Below are positions 1-6,426 of a DNA stretch of 6,426 nt, piece by piece; within the stretch, counting starts at the first letter, position 1; every line of letters starts with the position of its first letter. This stretch comes from Comamonadaceae bacterium. GTDB lineage: Bacteria; Pseudomonadota; Gammaproteobacteria; Burkholderiales; Burkholderiaceae_C. A model generated the notes under the pieces. That model made no database searches. It saw nothing but the letters and a program-made list of their open reading frames with translations, and was not told the origin of the DNA. The stretch spans positions 1 through 6,426 of the forward strand of contig JAHEBY010000154.1 in NCBI GenBank assembly GCA_024642025.1. Reading direction: 5' to 3'. The position numbers and the translations under genes are program-made.

Positions 1-110
1 GCCAGCACGGTGGTGATGGCCGCTGTGAGCGTGGTTTTGCCGTGGTCAACGTGTCCAATCGTGCCCACGTTCACGTGGGGCTTGGTTCGTGTGAATTTCT
101 CTTTTGCCAT
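1..110 (-). CDS. tuf: Translation elongation factor Tu, N-terminal part (cut by window edge)
   Basis: EF-Tu is the cytoplasmic GTPase that brings aminoacyl-tRNA to the ribosomal A site. Only the first 36 codons are present, and the gene runs off the left edge. The translation begins MAKEKFTRTKPHVNVGTIGH and carries the G1/P-loop GHVDHGKT at residues 19-26, which is diagnostic of EF-Tu. The ATG at 108-110 is preceded by GGAG (plus-strand 118-121) at a spacing of 7 nt, so the start is secure. It is the last str-operon gene visible, 112 nt after fusA, and that spacer can fold strongly (see 132-211). Many betaproteobacteria carry two nearly identical tuf genes. The window cannot show whether a second copy exists, so no copy letter is assigned. 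Confidence 0.97.
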   Translation of the reverse strand, partial: MAKEKFTRTKPHVNVGTIGHVDHGKTTLTAAITTVL

Positions 111-131
111 TTACATACTCCAAAGAACAGT

Positions 132-211
132 TTCCCGTGTACAGGTTTAATGTCTGCACGGTGTTGCTTGATCGCCCCGCACGGGAACAGGGCGGCACAC
201 TGTCGCAGACA
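132..211 (-). promoter_or_regulatory. Structured fusA-tuf intercistronic leader with possible pseudoknot
   Basis: In the minus-strand transcript three nested stems can form: GCAGACA/TGTCTGC (205-211 with 151-157), ACAC/GTGT (197-200 with 161-164) and GGGCG/CGCCC (190-194 with 173-177). The innermost loop (178-189) contains 180-187, which is perfectly complementary over 8 bases to 132-139. That partner lies about 10 nt upstream of the tuf Shine-Dalgarno at 118-121. The pairing could be a pseudoknot or an alternative fold. No U-run follows, so it is not an intrinsic terminator. The complementarity is seen directly; a role in tuf expression or mRNA processing is inference. A tuf promoter in this spacer was not found. 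Confidence 0.4.
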
Positions 212-222
212 GCTTGAAAAAG

Positions 223-2325
<2,103 letters not shown>

Positions 2326-2361
2326 GATGGATCCTTGGTTGATCTAAAACTAAAATTTCTA

Positions 2362-2399
2362 CGCCTTGCCGCCGGCCTATGGATCCCGATGGCAAAGCG
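2362..2399 (-). promoter_or_regulatory. Hairpin in rpsG-fusA spacer, loop complementary to the fusA RBS region
   Basis: The minus-strand RNA can form a 9-bp stem, CGCUUUGCC (2391-2399) with GGCAAGGCG (2362-2370), with one U-G wobble and a 20-nt loop. The loop carries GGATCC (2381-2386). A second GGATCC (2329-2334) covers part of the fusA Shine-Dalgarno AAGGA. Because GGATCC is self-complementary, the loop could pair with and hide the ribosome binding site. The downstream sequence is A/U-rich but has no clean U-tract, so a terminator is unlikely. The stem is directly visible; control of fusA translation is inference. Apart from this hairpin, the 170-nt spacer shows only short repeats and no convincing promoter. 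Confidence 0.4.
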
Positions 2400-2495
2400 A
2401 GCGGCTTTCTAGCCCGGCACTGGCCCGTAGGTCATGTCGCAAACACGACCAAACAGACCGCAACCAGGCGCGAGGGCCGCGCTGCAGTCGCTTTT

Positions 2496-2969
2496 TTAGA
2501 AGCGGAAGTGGCTGAAGGCCTTGTTGGCTTCTGCCATGCGGTGAACTTCGTCACGCTTTTTCATGGCGCCACCACGACCTTCGGTGGCCTCCATCAGTTC
2601 ATTGGCAAGACGCAGCGCCATGGACTTTTCGCCGCGCTTGCGGGCAGCCTCCTTGATCCAGCGCATGGACAAAGCCAGACGGCGGACTGGGCGAACTTCA
2701 ACGGGCACCTGATAGTTGGCACCGCCCACGCGGCGGGATTTGACTTCCACCATGGGCTTGACATTGTTGATAGCCATGGTGAAGGCTTCCACCGGGTCTT
2801 TACCGGGGTTCTTTTTCTCAATCTGCTCCAGAGCGCCATAAATGATGCGCTCTGCGACCGCTTTTTTGCCGCCTTCCATGATGACGTTCATGAACTTGGA
2901 CAACTCGACATTGCCGAATTTTGGGTCCGGCAGGATTTCACGTTTAGGGACTTCGCGACGACGTGGCAT
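2496..2969 (-). CDS. rpsG: 30S ribosomal protein S7
   Basis: S7 binds the 3' major domain of 16S rRNA, nucleates assembly of the 30S head and contacts the E-site tRNA. The 157-residue product is typical of S7 (156 to 179 residues in other bacteria). It begins MPRRREVPKREILPDPKFGN and carries the S7 beta-hairpin region VKSRRVGGANYQVPVEV (about 77-93). The RWIKEAARKRGEKSM helix (103-117) follows, and the C-terminus is KKRDEVHRMAEANKAFSH. The frame stays open 12 codons further upstream, to a TTG at 3005. The ATG at 2967-2969 is chosen because of the family N-terminus and the adjacent ribosome binding site. In E. coli S7 is the translational repressor of its own operon through the S12-S7 spacer, and the structured spacer here would suit that. 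Confidence 0.98.
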   Translation of the reverse strand: MPRRREVPKREILPDPKFGNVELSKFMNVIMEGGKKAVAERIIYGALEQIEKKNPGKDPVEAFTMAINNVKPMVEVKSRRVGGANYQVPVEVRPVRRLALSMRWIKEAARKRGEKSMALRLANELMEATEGRGGAMKKRDEVHRMAEANKAFSHFRF

Positions 2970-2973
2970 TTTT

Positions 2974-2981
2974 TCACCTCT
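2974..2981 (-). promoter_or_regulatory. Ribosome binding site that fixes the rpsG start
   Basis: The minus strand reads AGAGGTGA, followed by four A's and then the ATG. The GGTGA part matches the 3' end of 16S rRNA, and the spacing is tight. It decides against the in-frame upstream TTG, which would put this site inside the coding region and add 12 non-family residues. Confidence 0.85.
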
Positions 2982-2994
2982 TTGCTTCAGTTGA

Positions 2995-3033
2995 TGTTTT
3001 TGCAAACACCGCGAGAGCCATACAAACTCTCAC
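2995..3033 (-). promoter_or_regulatory. Tandem hairpins upstream of rpsG, candidate S7 autoregulatory element
   Basis: Two stem-loops stand 2 nt apart in the transcript. The first is GUGAGAG/CUCUCGC (3027-3033 with 3011-3017), 7 bp including one wobble, with a 9-nt loop. The second is UGUUU/AAACA (3004-3008 with 2995-2999), closed by a GCAA tetraloop of the GNRA class. They end 14 nt before the rpsG ribosome binding site. In E. coli the S12-S7 spacer is the known target of S7 feedback repression. The position here is equivalent, but I did not match the E. coli structure base by base. The regulatory role is therefore inference. Confidence 0.4.
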
Positions 3034-3140
3034 TTACTCGACCCAAAATCAGGTCACTACGCTTGCCGAATGCGCCACGCAACCAGCAAACACCTTTTAA
3101 CAAATTAACCAAAGGCTGATTGGCTTTTGGCTCCGGCTAT

Positions 3141-3518
3141 TTATTTAGCCTTCGGCTTTTTCGCACCGTACTTGGAGCGCGACTGCTTGCGGTCTTTCAC
3201 GCCTTGCAGGTCGAGCGAACCACGCACAATGTGGTAACGCACACCGGGCAAGTCCTTGACACGACCGCCACGAACCAGCACCACGCTGTGTTCCTGCAGG
3301 TTGTGGCCTTCGCCGCCGATGTAGGAAATGACTTCAAACCCGTTGGTCAGGCGCACCTTGGCGACTTTCCGCAAAGCGGAGTTTGGTTTTTTTGGCGTCG
3401 TGGTGTACACACGGGTGCACACGCCGCGGCGCTGCGGAGAGTTCTCCATCGCTGGGCTCTTCGACTTGATGGTCTCAACCTCACGGCCTTGACGCACTAG
3501 CTGGTTAATCGTTGGCAC
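3141..3518 (-). CDS. rpsL: 30S ribosomal protein S12
   Basis: S12 sits at the interface side of the 30S decoding centre and controls decoding accuracy and streptomycin response. The 125-residue product contains RRGVCTRVYTTTPKKPNSAL (30-49) and the GGRVKDLPGVRYH stretch (84-96), the two loops facing the A site. Lys43, Lys88 and Pro91, the positions usually altered in streptomycin-resistant mutants, are unaltered, so a streptomycin-sensitive S12 is predicted. Asp89 is the residue methylthiolated by RimO in other bacteria. The start codon is GTG (3516-3518), supported by an almost perfect Shine-Dalgarno 5 nt upstream. The gene is first in the str operon here. It is preceded by dacA rather than directly by rpoC, with its own promoter in the gap. 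Confidence 0.98.
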   Translation of the reverse strand: MPTINQLVRQGREVETIKSKSPAMENSPQRRGVCTRVYTTTPKKPNSALRKVAKVRLTNGFEVISYIGGEGHNLQEHSVVLVRGGRVKDLPGVRYHIVRGSLDLQGVKDRKQSRSKYGAKKPKAK

Positions 3519-3523
3519 TTAAG

Positions 3524-3530
3524 CCTCCTA
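3524..3530 (-). promoter_or_regulatory. Strong ribosome binding site for the GTG start of rpsL
   Basis: The minus strand reads TAGGAGG, a near-complete match to the anti-Shine-Dalgarno, 5 nt before the GTG. It supports this non-ATG start and probably offsets the weaker initiation codon. Confidence 0.85.
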
Positions 3531-3574
3531 AGAAATAAACGTCCCTAAACGCTTGGAATGGCAAACATGTAACT

Positions 3575-3649
3575 GCCCAGGTGAAACTGGGCCCATCGAA
3601 AAAAGGCTGGAAGCGTCGCGCAACGGCAAACCCTTCGGCAAATTCCGAA
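3575..3649 (-). promoter_or_regulatory. rpsL leader with two stem-loops
   Basis: The predicted leader between the promoter and rpsL can form TTCGG/CCGAA (3645-3649 with 3634-3638, 6-nt loop). Nearer the gene it can form GCCCAG/CTGGGC (3587-3592 with 3575-3580, 6-nt loop). A run of six T's lies between them on the minus strand (3599-3604), but it is not directly preceded by a strong stem. A classical attenuator is therefore not supported. The hairpins are visible; any regulatory role is inference. Confidence 0.35.
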
Positions 3650-3658
3650 AAGCCTTCA

Positions 3659-3687
3659 AGTATATCAGGGCGTATGTTTACGCGCAA
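3659..3687 (-). promoter_or_regulatory. Extended -10 sigma-70-type promoter for the str operon
   Basis: The minus strand shows a -35 of TTGCGC (3682-3687, matching the first three bases of TTGACA), a 17-nt spacer, and a -10 of TATACT (3659-3664, 5 of 6). TG stands one base upstream of the -10, giving the extended TGnTATACT form, which compensates for the weak -35. Transcription would start near 3652 and leave a leader of about 133 nt. The spacer contains a perfect 5-bp inverted repeat (3670-3674 with 3679-3683) that could be a protein site. The call rests on pattern only. Confidence 0.6.
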
Positions 3688-3694
3688 TACATGT

Positions 3695-3719
3695 AAAACG
3701 GCCTATTTGATCCATAGGC
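3695..3719 (-). terminator. Weak intrinsic terminator candidate at the end of dacA
   Basis: The minus-strand RNA can form GCCUAU/AUAGGC (3714-3719 with 3701-3706) with a 7-nt loop. After CG it is followed by UUUU (3695-3698). The stem overlaps the dacA stop codon (3703-3705). A 6-bp stem and a 4-base U-tract are poor by terminator standards, so read-through into the str operon is likely. Confidence 0.35.
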
Positions 3720-4938
3720 GAATCGCGTCCCAGGCGCGGCCAAAGAAGCCCGCCTGCTCTACCGCCTCAAGCGCCACCAACGGCGTTTCCGCAAGTGGCT
3801 GCTCACCTAGAGACACTTTCAGCATGGCCAATTGCTGCCCTTTTGTGAACGGCGCAACCAGCGGGTCGGCCCGCGCCACGTCGGTCTTGATCTTCGCCGC
3901 ACTGCCTGCCGGAACCGCCACGATAACCGGTCGCGGGCTGCCAATCTTGACCGTGGGAGACTGGCCTTTCCAGACGGCAGGCGTCACCACGGCTTGCTGC
4001 GCATCGAACAATTTGACGGCCTCGAAGGCGGTATAGCCCCAATTCAGCAGCTTTTGTGATTCGTTGGCTCGGGCGTTTTCGCTGTCTGCACCCAACACAA
4101 TCGACAACAGTCGCCGACTACCCACTGCCGCAGGCGTGCCGGGCGCGGCGCCGGCAGAAGCGAGGTTCGGGAAGTCGCGCCTGGCGGTAGCAATCAGGCA
4201 ATACCCGGCCGCATCGGTGTGGCCGGTCTTCAGGCCATCGACCGTGGGGTCGCGAAACAGCAGCGAGTTGCGGTTGTTGTCGTTGGACGCCGGTGTGCCC
4301 GGGTAGCGGTATTTCTTGATGGCGTAGTACTTCACATCGTCCGGAAAATCAGTCATCAGACGGGTGGCCAGAGTGCTCAAGTCGCGCGCCGTCGTGGTGT
4401 GACCCGTTTCGGTCAGGCCCTCGGGGTTTTTGTACCCGGTGGACTTCATGCCCAGCACCTTGGCCTGTGCATTCATCAGCTCCACAAAATGCTCGGCGGT
4501 GCCGCCCACGCCCTCGGCAAGCGCCATGGTGGCGTCGTTGCCAGACTGCACGATCATCCCTTTGATCAGGTCTTCAACCGGCACCATCATCTTGGGGTCG
4601 ATGAACATGCGCGAGCCCGGCATTTTCCACGCACGCTCGCTAACCGGCAGGGTTTGTTTGAGGTCCAGCTTTTTGGTCCGCAAGGCGTCAAACACCAGGT
4701 AGGCGGTCATCAACTTGGTAAGTGAGGCAGGCTCCACCGGCGAATCAATGTCTTTATGCGCGAGCAGCTGGTTGGCCGTGACGTCAAGCAGCAGGTAAGA
4801 GCGGGCAGCGACCTCGGGGGCCTGCGGCGTTTGCGCAGCAACTGGCAGGGAAACCGCAGCAGCCAGTGCCATGGCAACGGACATTAGAAAAGTTTTGCGA
4901 ATGGTTTTCAGATAACGGGTAGTCAAAGCAGATTTCAA
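3703..4938 (-). CDS. dacA: D-alanyl-D-alanine carboxypeptidase (PBP5/DacA family, peptidase S11)
   Basis: The enzyme removes the terminal D-alanine from peptidoglycan pentapeptides in the periplasm and so limits cross-linking. It is a low-molecular-mass penicillin-binding protein. The S11 active-site motifs are complete: SLTK (72-75, nucleophile Ser72), SGN (132-134) and KTGHT (237-241). The N-terminus has basic residues, a hydrophobic run (about 17-34) and a likely cleavage after VAA (33-35). The last residues, GFFGRAWDAIRLWIK, resemble the amphipathic membrane anchor of PBP5. A C-terminal PBP5-like domain spans about 305-395. An Ala/Gly/Pro-rich insertion (about 256-274) separates two core strands that are adjacent in E. 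coli PBP5. The start is uncertain: the TTG at 4936-4938 gives the best signal peptide, but no Shine-Dalgarno precedes it. An in-frame stop lies at 4942-4944, and the first ATG (4882-4884) would remove the basic region. The gene could equally be named dacC. Confidence 0.93.
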   Translation of the reverse strand: MKSALTTRYLKTIRKTFLMSVAMALAAAVSLPVAAQTPQAPEVAARSYLLLDVTANQLLAHKDIDSPVEPASLTKLMTAYLVFDALRTKKLDLKQTLPVSERAWKMPGSRMFIDPKMMVPVEDLIKGMIVQSGNDATMALAEGVGGTAEHFVELMNAQAKVLGMKSTGYKNPEGLTETGHTTTARDLSTLATRLMTDFPDDVKYYAIKKYRYPGTPASNDNNRNSLLFRDPTVDGLKTGHTDAAGYCLIATARRDFPNLASAGAAPGTPAAVGSRRLLSIVLGADSENARANESQKLLNWGYTAFEAVKLFDAQQAVVTPAVWKGQSPTVKIGSPRPVIVAVPAGSAAKIKTDVARADPLVAPFTKGQQLAMLKVSLGEQPLAETPLVALEAVEQAGFFGRAWDAIRLWIK

Positions 4939-5014
4939 AAGTTAGAGGTTGAAAAGGAGGGCGGGAGTTAACTGGCGGCGCTGGTGGTGAGCCCATACGA
5001 GGCTCCGCAGACCG

Positions 5015-5653
5015 TCAAGGCGACTGCAAGTGGCGAACCACCATGTTTTTCAAGAGCCCCAATTGTCCATGAAAGAAATGTGAGCCCCCCGGCACCACCA
5101 TCAGCGGCAGACTTTGGGGCCGCGCCCAGTTCATCACATCGGCCAGCGGCACCGTGTCGTCCTGCTCGGCATGCACGACCAGCGTGCGGTCATGGGCATC
5201 TTCGGGTATCGCTGCGACGTCAAACCGGCTGGCCGCCGTCCCCACCAGCACCACCTTGGAGGCCGGGCGCGTGGGCCATAAATCACGAATGGCGTGGCTG
5301 GCAACAAACGCGCCGAACGAAAAGCCGGACAGCGCCAGCTCGCCTTGCGGCGCGCTGTGAGCCACCACAGCCAGCATGTCCTGCAGCTCGCCACGGCCTT
5401 CGTCATAGGCTCCGCCACTGGCGCCAACGCCCCTGAAATTAAAGCGGACGGCATGCCAGCCACATTGCACAAAGGCGCGGGCCAGAGTTTGCACCACCTT
5501 GTTGTCCATGGTGCCAGCATAAAGCGGATGGGGGTGGGCGATCACGGCCACGCCACGCGCCGATACGCCATTGGCAAGCATCGCTTCGTCGCGCAGCGCT
5601 TCAATCGACCCGGCCAGGCCACGGATGGAAAACCGCTCGGTCTGGGCGTTCAA
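5015..5653 (-). CDS. Alpha/beta hydrolase, COG2945-type, substrate unknown
   Basis: This is a 212-residue cytoplasmic-looking serine hydrolase with no signal peptide or membrane segment. Family marks are HPHPLYAGTMDNKVV (40-54, oxyanion-side loop), the FNFRGVGAS strand-turn (71-79) and the nucleophile elbow GFSFG (110-114, Ser112). The likely acid is Asp165 in HAEQDD, and the likely catalytic histidine is His192 in GSHFFHG. The length is usual for this group of small dienelactone-hydrolase-like proteins, whose substrates are mostly undefined. The start is TTG (5651-5653) with GAGGG about 7 nt upstream, and a stop in frame lies just beyond, at 5675-5677. It lies 76 nt upstream of dacA on the same strand, so co-transcription is possible but no functional link is shown. 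Confidence 0.9.
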   Translation of the reverse strand: MNAQTERFSIRGLAGSIEALRDEAMLANGVSARGVAVIAHPHPLYAGTMDNKVVQTLARAFVQCGWHAVRFNFRGVGASGGAYDEGRGELQDMLAVVAHSAPQGELALSGFSFGAFVASHAIRDLWPTRPASKVVLVGTAASRFDVAAIPEDAHDRTLVVHAEQDDTVPLADVMNWARPQSLPLMVVPGGSHFFHGQLGLLKNMVVRHLQSP

Positions 5654-5679
5654 TGCGCAGCCCTCATCAATACATTAGA

Positions 5680-5695
5680 TGCTATCAATATAGCA
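5680..5695. repeat. Short intergenic palindrome (TGCTAT-CAAT-ATAGCA)
   Basis: A perfect 6-bp inverted repeat with a 4-nt loop lies in the AT-rich spacer between the ferredoxin and hydrolase genes. It is followed by GCATTA, which partly mirrors the preceding ATTAGA. From memory, similar GCTAT...ATAGC-GC elements are frequent between genes in Comamonadaceae genomes. With only one copy here, its repeat nature cannot be proved from this window. The 120-nt spacer (5654-5773) shows no convincing promoter or small gene. Confidence 0.5.
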
Positions 5696-5773
5696 GCATT
5701 AAATGCAGGTCCGACGGGGGATAACAGCCTATTTTTCATATATTTCAGGCGAAACACCTTAACAGGCCAGAAT

Positions 5774-6124
5774 CTAGCGGCCAACGCCACGCGGCGTCAG
5801 CAGACGCTCTACCACCTTGCCGTTTTTGAGGTGCGACTCAACAATTTCGTCGATGTCGTCGTTGTCCACATACGTGTACCAGACCGCCTCCGGGTAAACG
5901 ACGGCTACCGGGCCAGCCGCGCAGCGGTCCAGACAGCCCGCCTTGTTGACCCGCACCTGCCCGGGCCCCGCAAGGTTGGCCATTTTGACCTGACTCTTGC
6001 ACCGGTCAAACCCTTCCTGAGCCTGCTGCCGGGCGCAACAGGCTTCGCCGTTTTTTCGCTCGTTCAGGCAAAAAAATATATGGCGCTCGTAGTAGGTTTC
6101 CGCTGAATTGGATGAATTGCTCAT
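5774..6124 (-). CDS. Thioredoxin-fold [2Fe-2S] ferredoxin-like protein
   Basis: This 116-residue soluble protein belongs to the thioredoxin-like ferredoxin group (COG3411), related to the NuoE cluster domain and to clostridial and Aquifex [2Fe-2S] ferredoxins. It would carry one [2Fe-2S] cluster for electron transfer; the partner is unknown. The pattern HIFFC (Cys19), Cys29 or Cys30, then NKAGCLDRC (Cys64, Cys68) and GPVAVVYPEAVWY gives the four expected ligands. Cys42 and one of the Cys29/Cys30 pair are extra. The ATG at 6122-6124 follows the preceding gene's stop by 9 nt. Only a GGGG very close to the ATG stands in for a Shine-Dalgarno, so translational coupling to the upstream VanZ-like gene is plausible. 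Family assignment is firm; physiological role is not. Confidence 0.9.
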   Translation of the reverse strand: MSNSSNSAETYYERHIFFCLNERKNGEACCARQQAQEGFDRCKSQVKMANLAGPGQVRVNKAGCLDRCAAGPVAVVYPEAVWYTYVDNDDIDEIVESHLKNGKVVERLLTPRGVGR

Positions 6125-6133
6125 TACCCCATT

Positions 6134-6426
6134 TTAGTTTTGCGGATTGCGTGAGCCGACCAGCCGCAGCGCATAGGGCACCAGCGCGTAGGGCCACAGC
6201 CAGCCAACCCACTGCGCAAGCCCGTGGAAACGGATGAAACGGCCCTGCTCCCAATTTTGCAGGGTCTGCTCAAAATAAGGGCCGGCGGGGGCCTGATTCA
6301 ATATGCCCAGGTAGATGCCCAGCGCCAGCAGCAGCGTGGCCGCACATACTCTGGGCGATGTGAACACCATCAAAAACGCCAACCCCAGGCCGGCCACCAT
6401 GCCAACTTGCGCTGGCAACTGCAGCC
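6134..6426 (-). CDS. VanZ-like family membrane protein, C-terminal part (cut by window edge)
   Basis: The last 97 codons of a gene enter from the right edge; the N-terminus is outside. Three hydrophobic segments are visible: VGMVAGLGLAFLMVF, then CAATLLLALGIYLGIL, then GLAQWVGWLWPYALVPYAL near the end. They are followed by a short polar tail ending NPQN. The motif FHGLAQWVGWLWPY matches what I recall of VanZ-like proteins in Burkholderiales. VanZ itself gives low-level teicoplanin resistance in some Gram-positive bacteria, but most VanZ-like proteins have no known role, so resistance should not be inferred. There is no visible internal start that needs choosing, since the frame is open to the edge. 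The gene ends 9 nt before the ferredoxin start and is probably co-transcribed with it. Confidence 0.75.
   Translation of the reverse strand, partial: LQLPAQVGMVAGLGLAFLMVFTSPRVCAATLLLALGIYLGILNQAPAGPYFEQTLQNWEQGRFIRFHGLAQWVGWLWPYALVPYALRLVGSRNPQN

Noticed and set aside
173..194. Intrinsic terminator after fusA
   Set aside because: The stem-loop has no U-tract after it, and tuf follows in the expected operon order.
2970..3005. Extension of rpsG to an upstream in-frame TTG
   Set aside because: It would place the Shine-Dalgarno at 2974-2981 inside the gene and add residues not found in S7.
2379..3119. Plus-strand open frame of 246 codons across rpsG and both spacers
   Set aside because: It is antisense to a certain ribosomal protein gene and reads through both flanking spacers. 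The product looks random and no start signal is seen.
4219..4725. Plus-strand open frame of 168 codons rich in His, Gly and Val
   Set aside because: It is fully antisense to the conserved core of dacA, and its composition is what complementary codons of that gene would give.
4784..4996. Minus-strand open frame of 70 codons between hydrolase and dacA
   Set aside because: It overlaps the dacA signal peptide in another frame and resembles no family I know.
5294..6106. Plus-strand open frame of 270 codons across the hydrolase and ferredoxin genes
   Set aside because: Both minus-strand genes have complete family motifs. The opposite frame has no recognisable domain and crosses the AT-rich spacer.
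6134..6426. Glycopeptide resistance gene
   Set aside because: Only a VanZ-like C-terminus is present, without vanA/B-type ligase or vanHXY neighbours, and such proteins are common in Gram-negative bacteria.

Overview
The window is an ordinary chromosomal stretch from a betaproteobacterium, most likely of the order Burkholderiales and the family Comamonadaceae (Rhodoferax/Polaromonas-like). This placement rests on the look of the EF-G, S7, S12 and hydrolase proteins, the gene order, and a short TGCTAT/ATAGCA intergenic palindrome of a kind I associate with that family. It was not checked by any search. Every gene I can support lies on the minus strand, so the window reads from right to left biologically.

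Right part (6426 down to 5015): the C-terminal end of a VanZ-like membrane protein, then after 9 nt a thioredoxin-fold [2Fe-2S] ferredoxin. A 120-nt AT-rich spacer with the palindrome follows, then an alpha/beta hydrolase of the COG2945 type.

Middle (4938 to 3703): a D-alanyl-D-alanine carboxypeptidase of the PBP5/DacA type, with a signal peptide and a C-terminal amphipathic anchor. Its start codon is not ATG and lacks a visible ribosome binding site. A weak hairpin with four U's overlaps its stop codon.

Left part (3687 to 1): the str operon in its classical order rpsL (S12), rpsG (S7), fusA (EF-G) and the first 36 codons of tuf (EF-Tu). An extended -10 promoter sits between dacA and rpsL, and predicts a leader of about 130 nt with two hairpins. 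rpsL starts with GTG behind a very strong Shine-Dalgarno. The operon's spacers are long: 171 nt (rpsL-rpsG), 170 nt (rpsG-fusA) and 112 nt (fusA-tuf). Each can form RNA structure close to the next start, as expected if translation of each cistron is tuned separately. S7 feedback is the established case in E. coli; the rest is inference.

The genes work in translation (S12 and S7 in the 30S subunit, EF-G and EF-Tu as the elongation GTPases) and in peptidoglycan trimming (DacA). The three right-hand genes are conserved accessory genes of unknown role. I found no mobile element, CRISPR array, RNA gene, phage gene or defence system, and no convincing new system. The most interesting items are the intercistronic RNA structures and the dacA start.
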